64,000 bases of DNA, from NCBI GenBank assembly GCA_037176725.1, contig JAZBRS010000076.1, positions 119,989,001-120,053,000 of the forward strand, in the 5' to 3' direction. The notes under the pieces are model-generated. The model saw only the letters and a list, made by a program, of their open reading frames with translations. It was not told the DNA's origin and did no database searches. The position numbers were made by a program, and so were the translations under genes. This DNA is from Posidonia oceanica. Taxonomy: Eukaryota; Streptophyta; Magnoliopsida; Alismatales; Posidoniaceae. Below, piece by piece: positions 1 through 10,389 of this stretch. Position 1 is the first letter of the stretch, and each line of letters begins with the position of its first letter.

Positions 1-728
1 TCGTCGAGTTAACCACGGTGACCGCCACTCAGGCTCCAAGAGCGTCGCCTTATGTTCCATCCTAGCGCCTTCCCATCCTGGGAATCCAGCCTCCTGTAGC
101 TGCCTTTTGCATAGGGTCTCCTCCTATTAACTGCTCTGTTTCCGTGCCCCCTTTGGCAGACACCTTTTTACATCCAGGCCCATCGGTCGCCGAGTTTCTT
201 GCCTCGCAAGCACAACGCCTGTTAGCTAAGGCCGAGAGGTTACGAAGTATGGCTCTTGCACTCGATCCGACTGTGGCCCACTCTTCCCGTCCGACCCTTG
301 AGGTTCCAGTGTAGCCCACTATAGCCCTGCAGACTCACCACACTACACTTTCCCCCTTGGCATTGTCCCAGCTCCTCGCAGCTTCGGCAATGCGAGCACC
401 TTATCTGCCTCCTATGTCTACACAATACTCTGCACAGTATGCAACTCCTTCATTTGGTGGCCGGTCTTCTGGATTGGCAGGAGCGCAACACCCATATAAT
501 CCATTGCCCGGCACCGTGCTGGTACAACAGTAGCAACCTTTGTACACTACACCATACACTGCATAGCATGCCTTTTACTGATCTCCTTTGCATTAGAATT
601 TTCAGGATCCCGCATGCATTCCACAACACTTTACACCCATGCACGGGTATGCTAGCCCTCACGCTACGACACCAGCTGGCGTGATGGTGGATTCAGAGGA
701 GTGCTCTCGCGCGACCCATACAGCATAC
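1..728 (+). pseudogene. gag: Element 0 gag, N-terminal fragment
   Basis: This is the 5' part of the gag of the oldest element, cut off by the window start and, at 728, by the insertion of element 1. The segment from about 677 to 728 (a valine-aspartate-glutamate stretch ending in the CATAC duplication) is closely similar to element 2 gag at about 18374-18421. The upstream part is rich in proline, alanine and serine codons, like the disordered N-terminus of the other gags. No frame stays open across the fragment, so it is a pseudogene. The reading resumes at 47518 on the other side of element 1. The gag start codon is probably just outside the window. Confidence 0.75.
724..728. repeat. Target site duplication CATAC, left copy
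   Basis: CATAC directly precedes the TG of the left LTR of element 1 and recurs directly after the CA of the right LTR at 47518-47522. Five bases is the usual Ty3/gypsy duplication. The two copies rejoin element 0's gag, as comparison with element 2 gag (about 18417) shows. Confidence 0.93.
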
Positions 729-882
729 TGTAGCGATCTCGGAGTTCGGATCATCCATGCACGATGCCAGAGCTCGTGTGCACCGATCGGAATCAGGTTC
801 ACTATTAGCAGGTGTATCCAAGAAGGGAAACTTGACTCGAAAACATCGAAAAAAGGGGAAAAAGGAAAAGATAAGATAAATC

Positions 883-893
883 AGAGTCGCCAC
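883..893 (-). other. PBS-like motif inside the element 1 3' LTR
   Basis: In sense this reads TGGCGACTCTG, identical to the first 11 bases of the real PBS of element 2. It lies about 160 nt before the LTR 3' end. The same motif, at 9-11 identical bases, is at 42536-42546 (5' LTR), 49830-49840 (element 3) and 16026-16035 (element 2). Confidence 0.6.
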
Positions 894-1789
894 CATGTCT
901 ATTAAGTCAGGAGACAAGGAAAATCAGGGAAATGCATGAAAAACATGCAAAACCACACAAAAAGATGCAATGCAATGCAATGCTATGCAAAGAAGATGAC
1001 TCATGCCAAGGACGAGGGCAAAACAGTCATTACGGGCCAGAGAAGGGGTAAGGACTCCTGTTACATGCGGGGAAGGTGTTAGGCACCCCCGACACGCCCG
1101 AGAATCTGTCTTTCAAGGCTTACGCTCGCTTATGAGGGATGATGCATGCTTCGAATGCCTAAGTGCCATGAATGCTTGCTAAATGATGTGCCTGAATGCT
1201 TAAGTGCTAGATATGCTATGATTACATGCTCAAGTCTGTGTTCTAAATGATGCAGTGCACATGGAAAGTAAACGTGCAACCTATGTGCTCAGCAACGCTG
1301 TCAGTGTTCCGAACCGGGCAAACCCTGGTTCATGAGAACTCCAGACAGTAAGCATCACTGCTCTAATGCAAATGCAGGCGATAAAACAAAATACCGGTAA
1401 AACCACGCAATGCAAGTGTACATGCAAAGGGGAAAAAGAGACAAGGGTAGAAAAACCAAATAAAACCACGCAATGCAAGTGTGAAACAAGCAAAGGGGAA
1501 AGAAAACAAGGGCGTGGAAGCCTAATCAACATGCTCGCGAAGACAGGGCGCGAAAACAATGCATGCAGTGCAAATGACAGGCAAAGAGTGATTCAGATGG
1601 ACTTATCTTGAGGATCTGAAGCCTGATCTGAGATAACTTTGGATAGGATGAAAGATCATTCAACCAGGAAGACCTGAATAGTTAGATCGTGAAAATCCAA
1701 CGGTCTGATCAAAAGTTATTCAAGAATCAAGTCAGAAGGCTCAAGGGCCTGAAAAAAGGGATCTAATAGGGACCTATGTGTAAATTATC

Positions 1790-2960
1790 CCTAAGTGTGT
1801 GCAAAACAAGGTGTATGCATGCAAAAGATGTTGAGAATGCTTAAATGGATGCAAGAATGCAATGTGCTATGATATGGGAGTGTAAATGCATGCAAAAATG
1901 CAATATAGGGACCTAAGTGTAATTTTGGGAAACTACAGGAGCCTATGTGCATAATGTCCCTACGTGTGTGGAAAACAGGGCATATGGATGCAAGAATGCT
2001 AATGCAACAATGCATGGACTGAATGCAATGCTAATTGGGAGGTATGCATGCAAAAATGCAAGAAAAGGACCTAAATGCAGTTTTGAAAACTTGCAGGACC
2101 TAAATGCAATGCCAAGAAAGCATGGAAACATGCAAAAGTTGAAAACAGGGACTGTCATGCAATTTCAGAAAATAGTGGGGCCTTAAAAACCATGCAATGT
2201 GGTTTAAAAATGCAATTTAAATGATGTATGCATGTGCGAAGGACCTAAATGCAATTTTATAAACATGCAGATGTTTAATGCAATGTAATATGGTTTTAAA
2301 TGCAGATTAAATGAGTTTTTAAACCATTGATGGACTGATATGCAAATAGACATGTTTTTTGGATTTTTTAGCAATGCAATATTGTTAAAATCATGATTTA
2401 AATGAAATCTAACAACTGAACAAGACTGAGATGCAAATAAAACATATTTTTGGGTTTTTCAGTAATGCAATAAAGTTAAAATCATGATTTAAATGAAATG
2501 GATGAACTGACTGAGGACTGAAATGCAATTAAACTATGTTTTTAGTTTTTTTAGCAATGCAATATAGTATAAATGCAAATTAAATGACATTTCAAATGAT
2601 GCAAGGACTGTAATGCAATTTTTGTGAAATCATGGACTAAAATGCAATGTAATAAGGTAAAAACAGACATTTAAATGATAAATGATATGATCAGAGGACC
2701 CAAATGCAAATAAAATAAATTCCAGAAGTTAAAAGCAATGTAATAAGATAAAAAACATGAAAGAAAATAAGCTACTGGACTAAACTTAAATGATATCAAA
2801 AGATTTTGAGCTACAGCAGGACTGAAGTGTAATAAAAAGAAAGAACAGAAGTTAAAAGCAATGCAATATAGTTTTAATCAAACATTAAATGAAACTTAAA
2901 CCATGCCAGGACTGAAACGAAATTGAAATAAAGCTAGGGACTAAATTGCAAAGCCAGAAT
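1790..2960 (-). repeat. TGCA-rich degenerate repeat zone of the LTR
   Basis: About 1.2 kb of AT-rich sequence is built from diverged copies of a phrase like GGACCTAAATGCAATTTT spaced a few tens of bases apart. It contains many CATGCA/TGCATG (RY-type) motifs, for example near 1813, 1885, 2044 and 2225. The other element 1 LTR carries the same zone at about 43430-44640, and the LTRs of elements 2 (13380-14200) and 3 (51420-52560) carry similar phrases. It would lie inside the candidate leader intron. Confidence 0.6.
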
Positions 2961-5805
2961 CAAAAACAAAAAATAAAAGCTAAACTTAAACACTACAGTT
3001 GAACGGTGCGCCCCCGACTCTCCAGCGATGCAGTGGCTGAGGGCGGCGCTCCGGCGGGCTTGGCTGAGGCCTTTGGAGGCTGCGGGCGGTGGTCCGGCTG
3101 TTGGCGGTGGTCTCAGCGGCGAGTTTGGTGGCCGGAGGAGTCCTAACGGCATTGGTGACTTTCAACAGAGGAAGGCGGAGGTTGTCCGACTTCTGGGGGT
3201 TGCTGCGAGGCTCGGAGGCTGGTTGGGAGGGATCTCGGAGGTCTGGTGAGTGCAGCGGAGTCGATGCAGAGGCACTGTGGTGGCGAAGGCAGTCGGTCGG
3301 CCTGAGCGGGGCTTGCAGAGAAGGAGGAGGACGGGAGGAAGTCTAGAGCGATCGACGAGGTCCGGCGAAGTGCGAAGCAGACTCCCGGAGATTCGACGGA
3401 GGTTTGGGAGAGATCTGGAGCTGTTTGGTGTAGTGTGGTGGCCGGAAGCTAGCGGCGGAGCTGCGGCAGAGCTGAGGAACGCATGGGCGGAGGAGGGCCT
3501 GGAACGGTGTGCAAAGGATCGGAGGGGCTAGTTGGCATCCTAGCGATGCTCGGGGGAGGCTTCGGAGCGGCTGCGGAGGACCGGAGTGCACGGGCGACGG
3601 TGGCGGAGCTCAATGCTCGTCGGGGAAGATGACACTGTAGCGGTGGGAACAAAACCCTAGACTAGGCCTCTAATCCGACTTCTAATCGGCTAGTAAGCAT
3701 AAAGGGCTTACGTAGAGCAAGGAAATGGAGTCACTTACCGTTGAAGCATGCCGGAACTGGCTGACGACATCGAGTTGTCTCTGATGGTTGTAGACGGTTG
3801 GTGGTAGAGCTGCGGAGGTCGACAGAGCACAGCAGCAATCGGAGCATGCTCATGGCATCGCAGCGAAGCTTCCAGAGCATTCAGACGTGAGCTTACGAGC
3901 TCAAGCGAAGATCTAGAATTTTGGGGTGGCTACTGTAATTCTGGGCTCTCTCGTGCTTGGTGGTGCTCTGGATCTCTCAAGGGGGGTCCTCTAGGGTCGT
4001 GGAGGTCCGGTGAAGTGGGTGGAGTGGTTTGATCAGGGTGGTGTGGGTTCCGTGGTGAGTTGGAGATTCTAGACGTTTCGGGCAATGTTGGGTTCAACAG
4101 TGTTTGTGGTGGATGGTGGGAGCTGTGGGGTGTTCTAGGGTGGAATGGGGGAAGGCCTGGGATCGTGGTTGTCCGGCGAGTCGGTTGGGAGAGTTTGGGT
4201 GGATTTTGATGGTTGTGGTGTGGGAATTCTTAGGTGGAAGGGGTTCTGGGCATGGGCGTGAAGGTTGAGGATTTTGGGTGGTTTCTGGGTTGGTTCTCTG
4301 GGTTCTGGTCTGGGGGATGGAATGTGGGTGTTGGTGTGGTTCTTGAGAGTGGAATGCAGAAGATTAGGGAGCTGGGAGAGGGCTGTGTGCTCGGGAGGAA
4401 GTTTTGGAGTCTCTGTAGAAGAGGAAGGAATGGGTTCTGGTTCTCTCGTTCCATCTCAATTGCTGGCACTGAAAGGTGGTGAATGAAGAGGAAGGAGCTG
4501 TGGTTTTGTTCGGAGGAGTTGCACTCGAGTGAGGAGGCAGGAGGGCTCGAGGCTGGCAAATGCAGATGGTGGCAATGACTGGGGAGGTCTGTGCCGTGAG
4601 GGGAAGCTCCGCCGCGTGGCAAATCCCAAGCAGTAAGTGCCGTAGAGGGAGTGTCAATGGAGAGGAGCGACTTGTGAGAGGGGCTGTAAGTGCAGGTGGG
4701 TGGCAGTCGAGGTTGAGAATGGCTGTTTTCAAACGGGGAGGGAAAAGAGAAAGGGTGGAAGAAGAAGTGGTGGGTTGGAGAAAGAAGAGAGGAAGAAGAA
4801 GGGGCCGGACTCTTTGGCAAGGAAGGGGAAAAAAAGAAAAAGAAGGGGAGGAGAGGCAGCGGGCTGGACTGGCTTGTGTTGAGAAGAAAAAGAAAAAAAG
4901 GAATGAAAGGAGGAGAAGGAAGGGTGGCAGCAGTGGGTTGGGCCTGGAGGAAATAGGGAAGAAAGAAAGAAAAAAAAAGGAAGGAGAGGGTGAAAGGTGT
5001 GGATGGGCTTGGACCGCATTCTAAAAAGAAAAGGAATGAAGAAGTGGGAGATGAGGGGGAGATAAGGAAAAAAGGAGAAGAAGGGAAGAAATGAAGTGGG
5101 CTTGGGCTTGGGCTTGGAAGATTGGGCTTGGTGTTGAGGAAAGAAAGAAAGAAAGAGAAAAAAGAATGGGAAAGAAGAAAAAGGGAGGGAAAGAGGGGTT
5201 AAGTTTTGGGTTTTTAAATGATTGTTGTTTTAGGGTTTTAAAAGGTGTTTTTTGGTTTGATGTGAGGGTGTGACCTAGGTTTTCTAGGTGGATTGCTTCC
5301 TAGGGTTTTAAGGATGGTTTTCTAGGTTTTTCTCCTTTTGTATTTTCTGGATTTTTGTTTCAAGGTTTGGTTTTTTAGTTTTAATTTGTATTCTTAGATT
5401 TTTTATTTGTTTTCTTTTAAGTTTTTTGTTCTTTTGTTTTCTTTTTTAAGTTTTTAATTTGTTTTCTTTTAAGTTTTGTTTTTTTGTTCTTTTTTTTTTT
5501 TAAGTTTTTTGCTTAATTGTTTTTCCTAGTTTTAATTGTTTTTCTAGAGTTTTAAATGTGCATGTTTCTTAGGGCTTTGGAATGCGTACGTTTTTAAGGT
5601 TTGTTTGATGCATTTTCCTAGGGTTTTTGGATTGGTTTTTTCTAGTTTTCTGTGGGTGGTTTGGTTTAGAAAATGGGTGTGATTCTAGGTTTGGTTTTCA
5701 AGGTTTGATATGAAGTTTGTCTAAAGTTTTTAATTTTCTGGTTTTTTTTGTGGTGTGGGGTTTCCTAAGTCATCCCAGAGAGAAAGAGAGAGCCACTAAG
5801 AAGGG

Positions 5806-5898
5806 ATCAAAAGTGGGTTGTCAACAGATGCCCCTCTCTGAGCGAGGTTAAGGGGACCGAGGCCACTGCTTAGGGTTGACAAGACACCCCACTTGACC
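5806..5898 (-). repeat. Inverted repeat bracketing PPT and LTR start (element 1)
   Basis: The LTR start (5806-5826) and 5874-5898 form imperfect inverted arms: AAGTGGG...GTCAACA against TTGACA...CCCCACTT. Inside the loop, CTGAG (5838-5842) can pair with CTTAG (5869-5873). The PPT therefore lies in an internal loop of a potential stem. Element 3 has the same arrangement at 55562-55650 with paired substitutions. Confidence 0.55.
5827..5840 (-). other. Polypurine tract (PPT) of element 1
   Basis: In sense, AGAGAGGGGCATC directly precedes the 3' LTR start TGTTGACA. A G-rich purine run abutting the 3' LTR is the plus-strand primer site of LTR retrotransposons. Element 3 has the related GGGAGGGGAATC at the same place. 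Confidence 0.8.
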
Positions 5899-6479
5899 GA
5901 CGAGAGCCAGGCGCTTTTGGCGTGGGCCACTTATTCGGCAGATGCACCGAAAACCATGACCCGATGCCGAAATGCAAATGCAGAGTGCGGATGCGAATGC
6001 AGATGCGAATGCTGATATGGATGTTGATGCCATACTGTCATAAATGCCAATGCAATGCTGATGTTGAACCAAAAATGCACGAATGCATGATGCAGATATG
6101 GTAAGAGGAAGTGCCATGCCGATGCATGGTGATGCAAAGTGATGCTAATGCAGCTATCTAGCATGGAGTGCCGATGCTGTGCAGTGTGATGAATGTTGAT
6201 GATGCAATGTGGATGATGCAATGCAGATGCTAAAAAGGGATGCAATGATACATGATGCGATGCTGGGCGACAAGTTGGTAACTAATCCAAACTTGCGCAA
6301 AAAGGGGCGCTAGACAAGACTAACGTGCTTTCCATCCGCGACGCTAGACATTTTAGCGGATGTCACCCGGGCAATTAAGGCTGCCAGCCTGAAAAGGAGA
6401 GAGAGGATAGACAATATGACGGGTGTCAACCGAGCAGTTTGGGTTGCCAACCTGGAGAAAAGCAAATAGACGTGACTCC
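5841..6479 (-). other. Element 1 3' non-coding region next to the PPT
   Basis: The part from about 5870 to 5965 is conserved with element 3 (55625-55730), including a stretch with CACTTATTCGGC. From about 5960 to 6260 it is a degenerate GATGC/AATGCA simple repeat. From 6300 to 6480 it holds the hairpin phrases AGGCTGGCAGCCT and AGGTTGGCAACCC (sense), which recur in elements 0 and 3. No credible ORF. Confidence 0.6.
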
Positions 6480-7690
6480 TAGAAGGCACACAAAGGCACT
6501 TGCAAAAAGGTAAGCGAAGAGGGGGAGCAGACATGACTTCGAGAAGGCATGCAAAGGGGGCTTGCAAAAAGACAAGCAGAGATGACCTCAAAAGGGCATG
6601 CAAAGGGCTCACAAAATGGCAAGTAAAAAAAGGGAACAGACATGACATCGGAAAGTCATGCAAAGGGGCTCGCAAAACGGCAAGCAGACATGACTTCGGA
6701 AAGTCATGCAAAGGGGCTCGTTCCTCAAAGTAAGGAAGCAAGCAAACGAACAGACGTGACTTCGAAAAGGCACGCAAAAGGGGCTTGCAAAGAGGCAAGC
6801 AAACGAAAAGACATGACTTCGAAAAGGCACACAATGGGGCTTGTCCTCAAAACGGAGGAAGCAAGCAAACAAAGAGACGTGACTTCGAAAAGGCACGCAA
6901 AGGGGCTTGTCCTCAAAACGGAGGAAACAAGCAGACATGACCTCGAAAGGGCATGCAAAAGGGGCTTGAAGCAAGCAGACATGACCTCGAAAGGGCATGC
7001 AAAGGAGCTTGAAGCAAGCAGACATGACCTCGAAAGGGCATGCAAAGGGGCTTGAAGCAAGCAGACATGACCTCGAAAGGGCATGCAAAGGGGCTTGAAG
7101 CAAGCAGACATGACCTCGAAAGGGCATGCAAAGGGGCTTGAAGCAAGCAGACATGACCTCGAAAGGGCATGCAAAGGAGCTTGAAGCAAGCAGACATGAT
7201 TCAGAAAAAGCATACAAAGGGGCTTGAAGCAAGCAGACATGACCTTGAAAGGGCATGCAAAGGGACTTGAAGCAAGCAGACATGACCTTGAAAGGGCATG
7301 CAAAGGGGGCTCGCAAAATGGCAAGTGAAAGAGAAGAAACAGGCATGACTTCCAAAAGGCATGCAATGGGGGCGCAAAACGGCAAGCAGAAAAGGAAAGC
7401 AGACATGACTTCGGAAAGTCATGCAAAGGGCTTGCAAAAAGGCAAGCAAACAAGGAGAAACAGACATGGCTTCGAGAAGTCATGCAAAGGGCTTGCGAAA
7501 AGGCCAACAAGCAAGGGAAAGCAGACATGACTTCAAAAGTCATGCAAAGGGCTTGCAAAAAGGCAAGCAAACATAGGGAGCAGACATGACTTCGAAAAGT
7601 CATGCAAAGGGCTTGCAAAAAGGCAAGCAAACAAGGGAGAGCAGACATGACTTCGAAAAGTCATGCAAAGGGGCTCGCAAAATGGCAAGC
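6480..7690 (-). repeat. Tandem hairpin-repeat array, element 1 3' region
   Basis: About 1.2 kb of tandem repeats with units of roughly 43-60 bp. The cleanest block (about 6950-7200) repeats exactly every 43 bp. Two hairpins alternate. One is CATGACTTcg..AAGTCATG and variants such as CATGACCTcgaaAGGGCATG and CGTGACTTcgaaAAGGCACG. The other is GCTTGCaaaaagGCAAGC. Stem changes are usually matched on both arms. Long ORFs across the array are products of periodicity. Variable 3' UTR tandem repeats are known from Tat-lineage elements. Confidence 0.85.
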
Positions 7691-8239
7691 AGACGCACAG
7701 AACGCCAGGAAGAGAGTGACACCACAGGGTAGCAAAAAAGATACCCCTGGTATCAGGGATGATGCTAGGGGATAGCTGAAGAGCCCGTTGGTAACGAAAA
7801 AAAAGACGAACATAGACGAAGCTGACGCGCTTGTCAAGCGAGTAGGTAGGGCTACCAGCCCGGCGAAGATCTGGCCGAGGGCGCTCGATGGTTTTGCTCG
7901 TCTCGACGGTGTTGGTCTGCAGAGATTCTGGCACCTTGGGGGAGTGCGGAGTTTGCCTGGTGGCCTTCCCTGACATTGAGAGTGTTGGCAATTGCTTCTG
8001 CACTTGCAAGCTGTCAGGATCTGATAGTACCCTCCTCATGGCTCTGAGGGGCTGATGTAGTACACTGAAGGTATGATTGTAAGACCATGCATGCATCATG
8101 TTATGGAAAGCAAGCCAAATACATAAGCAAGCGGTTCAAAACATCCTTGCATTTAAACAAAGTCTTGATTACATGCCCACAGTTGAGCGGAACAAAATAC
8201 ATCAAGACTCAGAAGGGAATATGCCGATGTACAAACGCC
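7691..8239 (-). other. Spacer between repeat array and accessory ORF (element 1)
   Basis: Non-coding. It contains a perfect hairpin GATACCcctGGTATC (7740-7754) and a GGGCTGGTAGCCC hairpin (about 7846-7862 in sense), both with relatives in element 3 (57690-57900). Otherwise I see nothing recognisable. Confidence 0.5.
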
Positions 8240-9440
8240 CTAGTCGGTCCGAGCTTTCTTCGACCTCCTGGTGTCAGGAAACAGAGGTGCACCAGGTGGG
8301 ATCTTGTTAATGGGCCAGAGCCCCTGTACGTCAGTTAGATACTCAGGAGTACATCCTGAGCCCTTTGTTGCTGCAATGTCTGTTGTTTTCACGCCATGGC
8401 GCATAAGGTCGGCTAGCTCTGTGGTAGCAGCGACTGTGTTGAAAGGATAGGGCTGGAGCAGCTTCGGTGCCGTGCTGTCGACAAAAGCCCCATGCTGGAA
8501 ACTAAACTGCCGCATGACCCAGATGGGGTGATACTCCATGCCCTTAGTGAACCCCGACAGGACAATCAGTCACATGTCGTGGGTGTCGAAGAAAACAGTG
8601 AATGGCTCTACAGCAGATGGGATGATGCACCAGGTTACTGTATCATCTGTTAGCTTTTCCAGCCTTTCATTCTCCTCGCAGACAGTCTTGATGGTCTTGG
8701 CATGGCCGCTACTGCAGTATGTCTCAAATGCATGTTTCTGAGGGCACAGAATGTCTACCTCCAGATGTTCGACCAGCCATACTTGTACTAGAGCCCATAG
8801 CCATGAAAATGGCGGCAGCGGTGCGAAATCCGGTCCAGCCCGCGGTATGTCTCAACTAGGACGACAAGTGCCAGTCGATTTGGCAGGTCACCACAGCAAG
8901 GGCGATCTCCGCAACCTCAATAGCGACAATCCTCCGACTATGTCTGAAGATTAGCTCACCCAGGAAGCGGGTGACGAAGCCGCAAAGCCATAGTTCATCT
9001 CCTAGTGCGGCGCGCTTCTTGGAGACTTCCTCAAAGTAGTTCAGACGGAGCGTAGGTACAGGCCCATCGACGCAGACCAGTCTTTTCTCACAGCTTTGTG
9101 CAGAGAGTCTCGTTAGCTCTCTCAAGACAGCGACATAGCCAGTACGCCTCATGAACATGGCTGGTCCCATGAGCGTGGAGAAGCCACAGATCCGACATAC
9201 TTCCTCCAGTGTAGGCGTCAGTTCCATCCTACCGAAGCGAAAGATGTGGTGTGCTGGCTTCCAGAACCTTGCAGCAGCGCACAAGAGATGTCGGCTAACC
9301 TCCACATCAGCAGCCTTCAGGAGCTTAAATGGTATGCCGCGTAAGTGCAGTTTCTCACGGTCTGCCTCAATGAGCATGGCAATCCACTCTCGGACAGTCT
9401 CAGAGTAATGTGTTGGAGTCACCAAGGTAGGGAAGCCCAT
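8240..9440 (-). pseudogene. Accessory ORF, DUF7745/plant-mobile-domain-like (element 1)
   Basis: A sense-strand ORF of about 400 codons lies downstream of the integrase. The start is placed at ATG 9440 because the first residues MGFPTLVTPTH are shared with element 2 and, as MGYPTL, with element 3. It ends in a basic tail (SKKART) at 8240. Visible blocks: a phrase with ARFWKP and FRFG followed by ELTPTLEEV (residues about 55-85), then a helical segment around a hydrophobic FVTRFLGELIF, then a C-terminal block with YHPIWVMRQF. As I recall it, this order matches plant DUF7745 proteins, relatives of the plant mobile domain. Function unknown. The frame is lost near 8860 and there is a TGA at 8570-8572 where element 3 has CGA, so this copy is dead. 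Confidence 0.68.
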
Positions 9441-9629
9441 TACAAGAGAGAATGCAGGCAACTGGTGCGAAATCTTCGAGTACCTGTAGCCAAAGCTGTT
9501 CATCAATCCGGAACATGTACAGGCATATAATACTGGCTGACAGAGAAGTAGATGTACATATAAAGCTGATAAAGCAGTTCAAACGCTACAGCTAGCAATC
9601 AGACCACAAAATTCAAGCATATTCAGCTA

Positions 9630-9840
9630 AGCAAGGGGGGCTTCACCTGCACAGGGCGAAGTCGCACGAAAGGCACTCTTGTCCTCGTCCGTGCAGAGCG
9701 AGGAGACAAGGGAAGGAGTCTTCGTTCATCTGGAACGAAGTCACAAAGGAGGTATGCTCATACTTGTCCTGTACGGAGCAAGGGGACAAGCAAAAAGAGA
9801 CTTCGTCCGCCCGGAGCGAAGTCGGACAGAGATTAGGGGT
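9630..9840 (-). repeat. Hairpin cluster upstream of the accessory ORF (element 1)
   Basis: Four or five short inverted repeats lie in tandem. In sense they include CTTCGTTCcagatGAACGAAG (8-bp perfect stem), GACTTCG..CGAAGTC, and CTTGTCC..GGACAAG. The monomers alternate between ACTTCG and TTGTCC stem types, resembling in design the array at 6480-7690 on the other side of the ORF. Confidence 0.6.
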
Positions 9841-10389
9841 GGCACTTGATTGCGCAGACCCGACAGCCCGAGAGGGGCCCTAAGGGATGCCAAGGTTGTC
9901 CTGCTACCTCTAGGGTGGCTGCCTTGTCTCTAATTACTGATGCATTCCCTGAGCTGCTGGACTGGCAGTGATCGGTTGCTCTAAGGCTTGGAGCTGAGCC
10001 GAGCCTTGCAGAGTGGGAGGAAAGGGGCAAAAGAAGTGACTTGATAGTGGATAGATGCATGCATGCTCTATACTAAATCTATTGCCCTCAGTATATGGAG
10101 TGCTTGATGCCTGTTGTAAAGGAAGGAGCGGTCTCTGATTCACCAGACTCTACTCAGATTCCAAACTGTTGGTGGCACTCCGGAATGGGTATTGGTGGTG
10201 CTTGGGTGGTGGTGTAGTGAGGACAGGCTCCATGCCAAACTCTCAAGGAGCTACACCTATTCTTTTTGTTTTTCTTGTCTTTTTTGCTCCCACATAGGTG
10301 TGCAGTATTTCCCCTATCCCTGGCTTGGAGGTAATGGGCACCTGGTCGAAGGTTGACGAGTTAGTGCCAGACAAAGGTGGCTTGGCCCC
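9841..10389 (-). other. Element 1 spacer, part next to the element 2 insertion
   Basis: Non-coding sequence between the accessory ORF and the point where element 2 inserted. It continues at 31607. It has homology to element 3 at about 59740-60050 (the phrases around GTGGTGTAGTGAGGACAGGC and the T-rich run near 10260-10330). No ORF or RNA gene seen. Confidence 0.5.
10385..10389. repeat. Target site duplication GCCCC, left copy
   Basis: GCCCC precedes the LTR start TGTTGACA at 10390 and recurs at 31602-31606 directly after the last CA of the right LTR. It marks the insertion of element 2 into element 1. Confidence 0.93.

Larger units (their letters stand above)
729..5826 (-). repeat. Element 1 3' LTR (5.1 kb)
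   Basis: The boundaries come from alignment to 42383-47517, the terminal TG/CA, and the CATAC flank. Read in sense (high to low coordinates) it has an A/C-rich beginning, a pyrimidine-rich stretch (about 5200-4750), a GC-rich island (about 4700-3000), a perfect splice donor GTAAGT at 3738, and then a T-rich, TGCA-rich second half. A segment of about 37 bp present near 44415-44460 of the other LTR is missing near 2760. ORFs here are antisense or low-complexity and are not taken as genes. Confidence 0.92.

Noticed and set aside
4230..4820. 196-codon sense ORF in the element 1 LTR
   Set aside because: Pro/Ser/His-rich from a pyrimidine-rich tract. The other LTR has different, shorter frames here, so coding is not supported.
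6609..7648. ORFs of 265 and 307 codons on the minus strand
   Set aside because: They run through the hairpin tandem array, and overlapping frames are open together. No domain, and no counterpart in element 3 at the same place.
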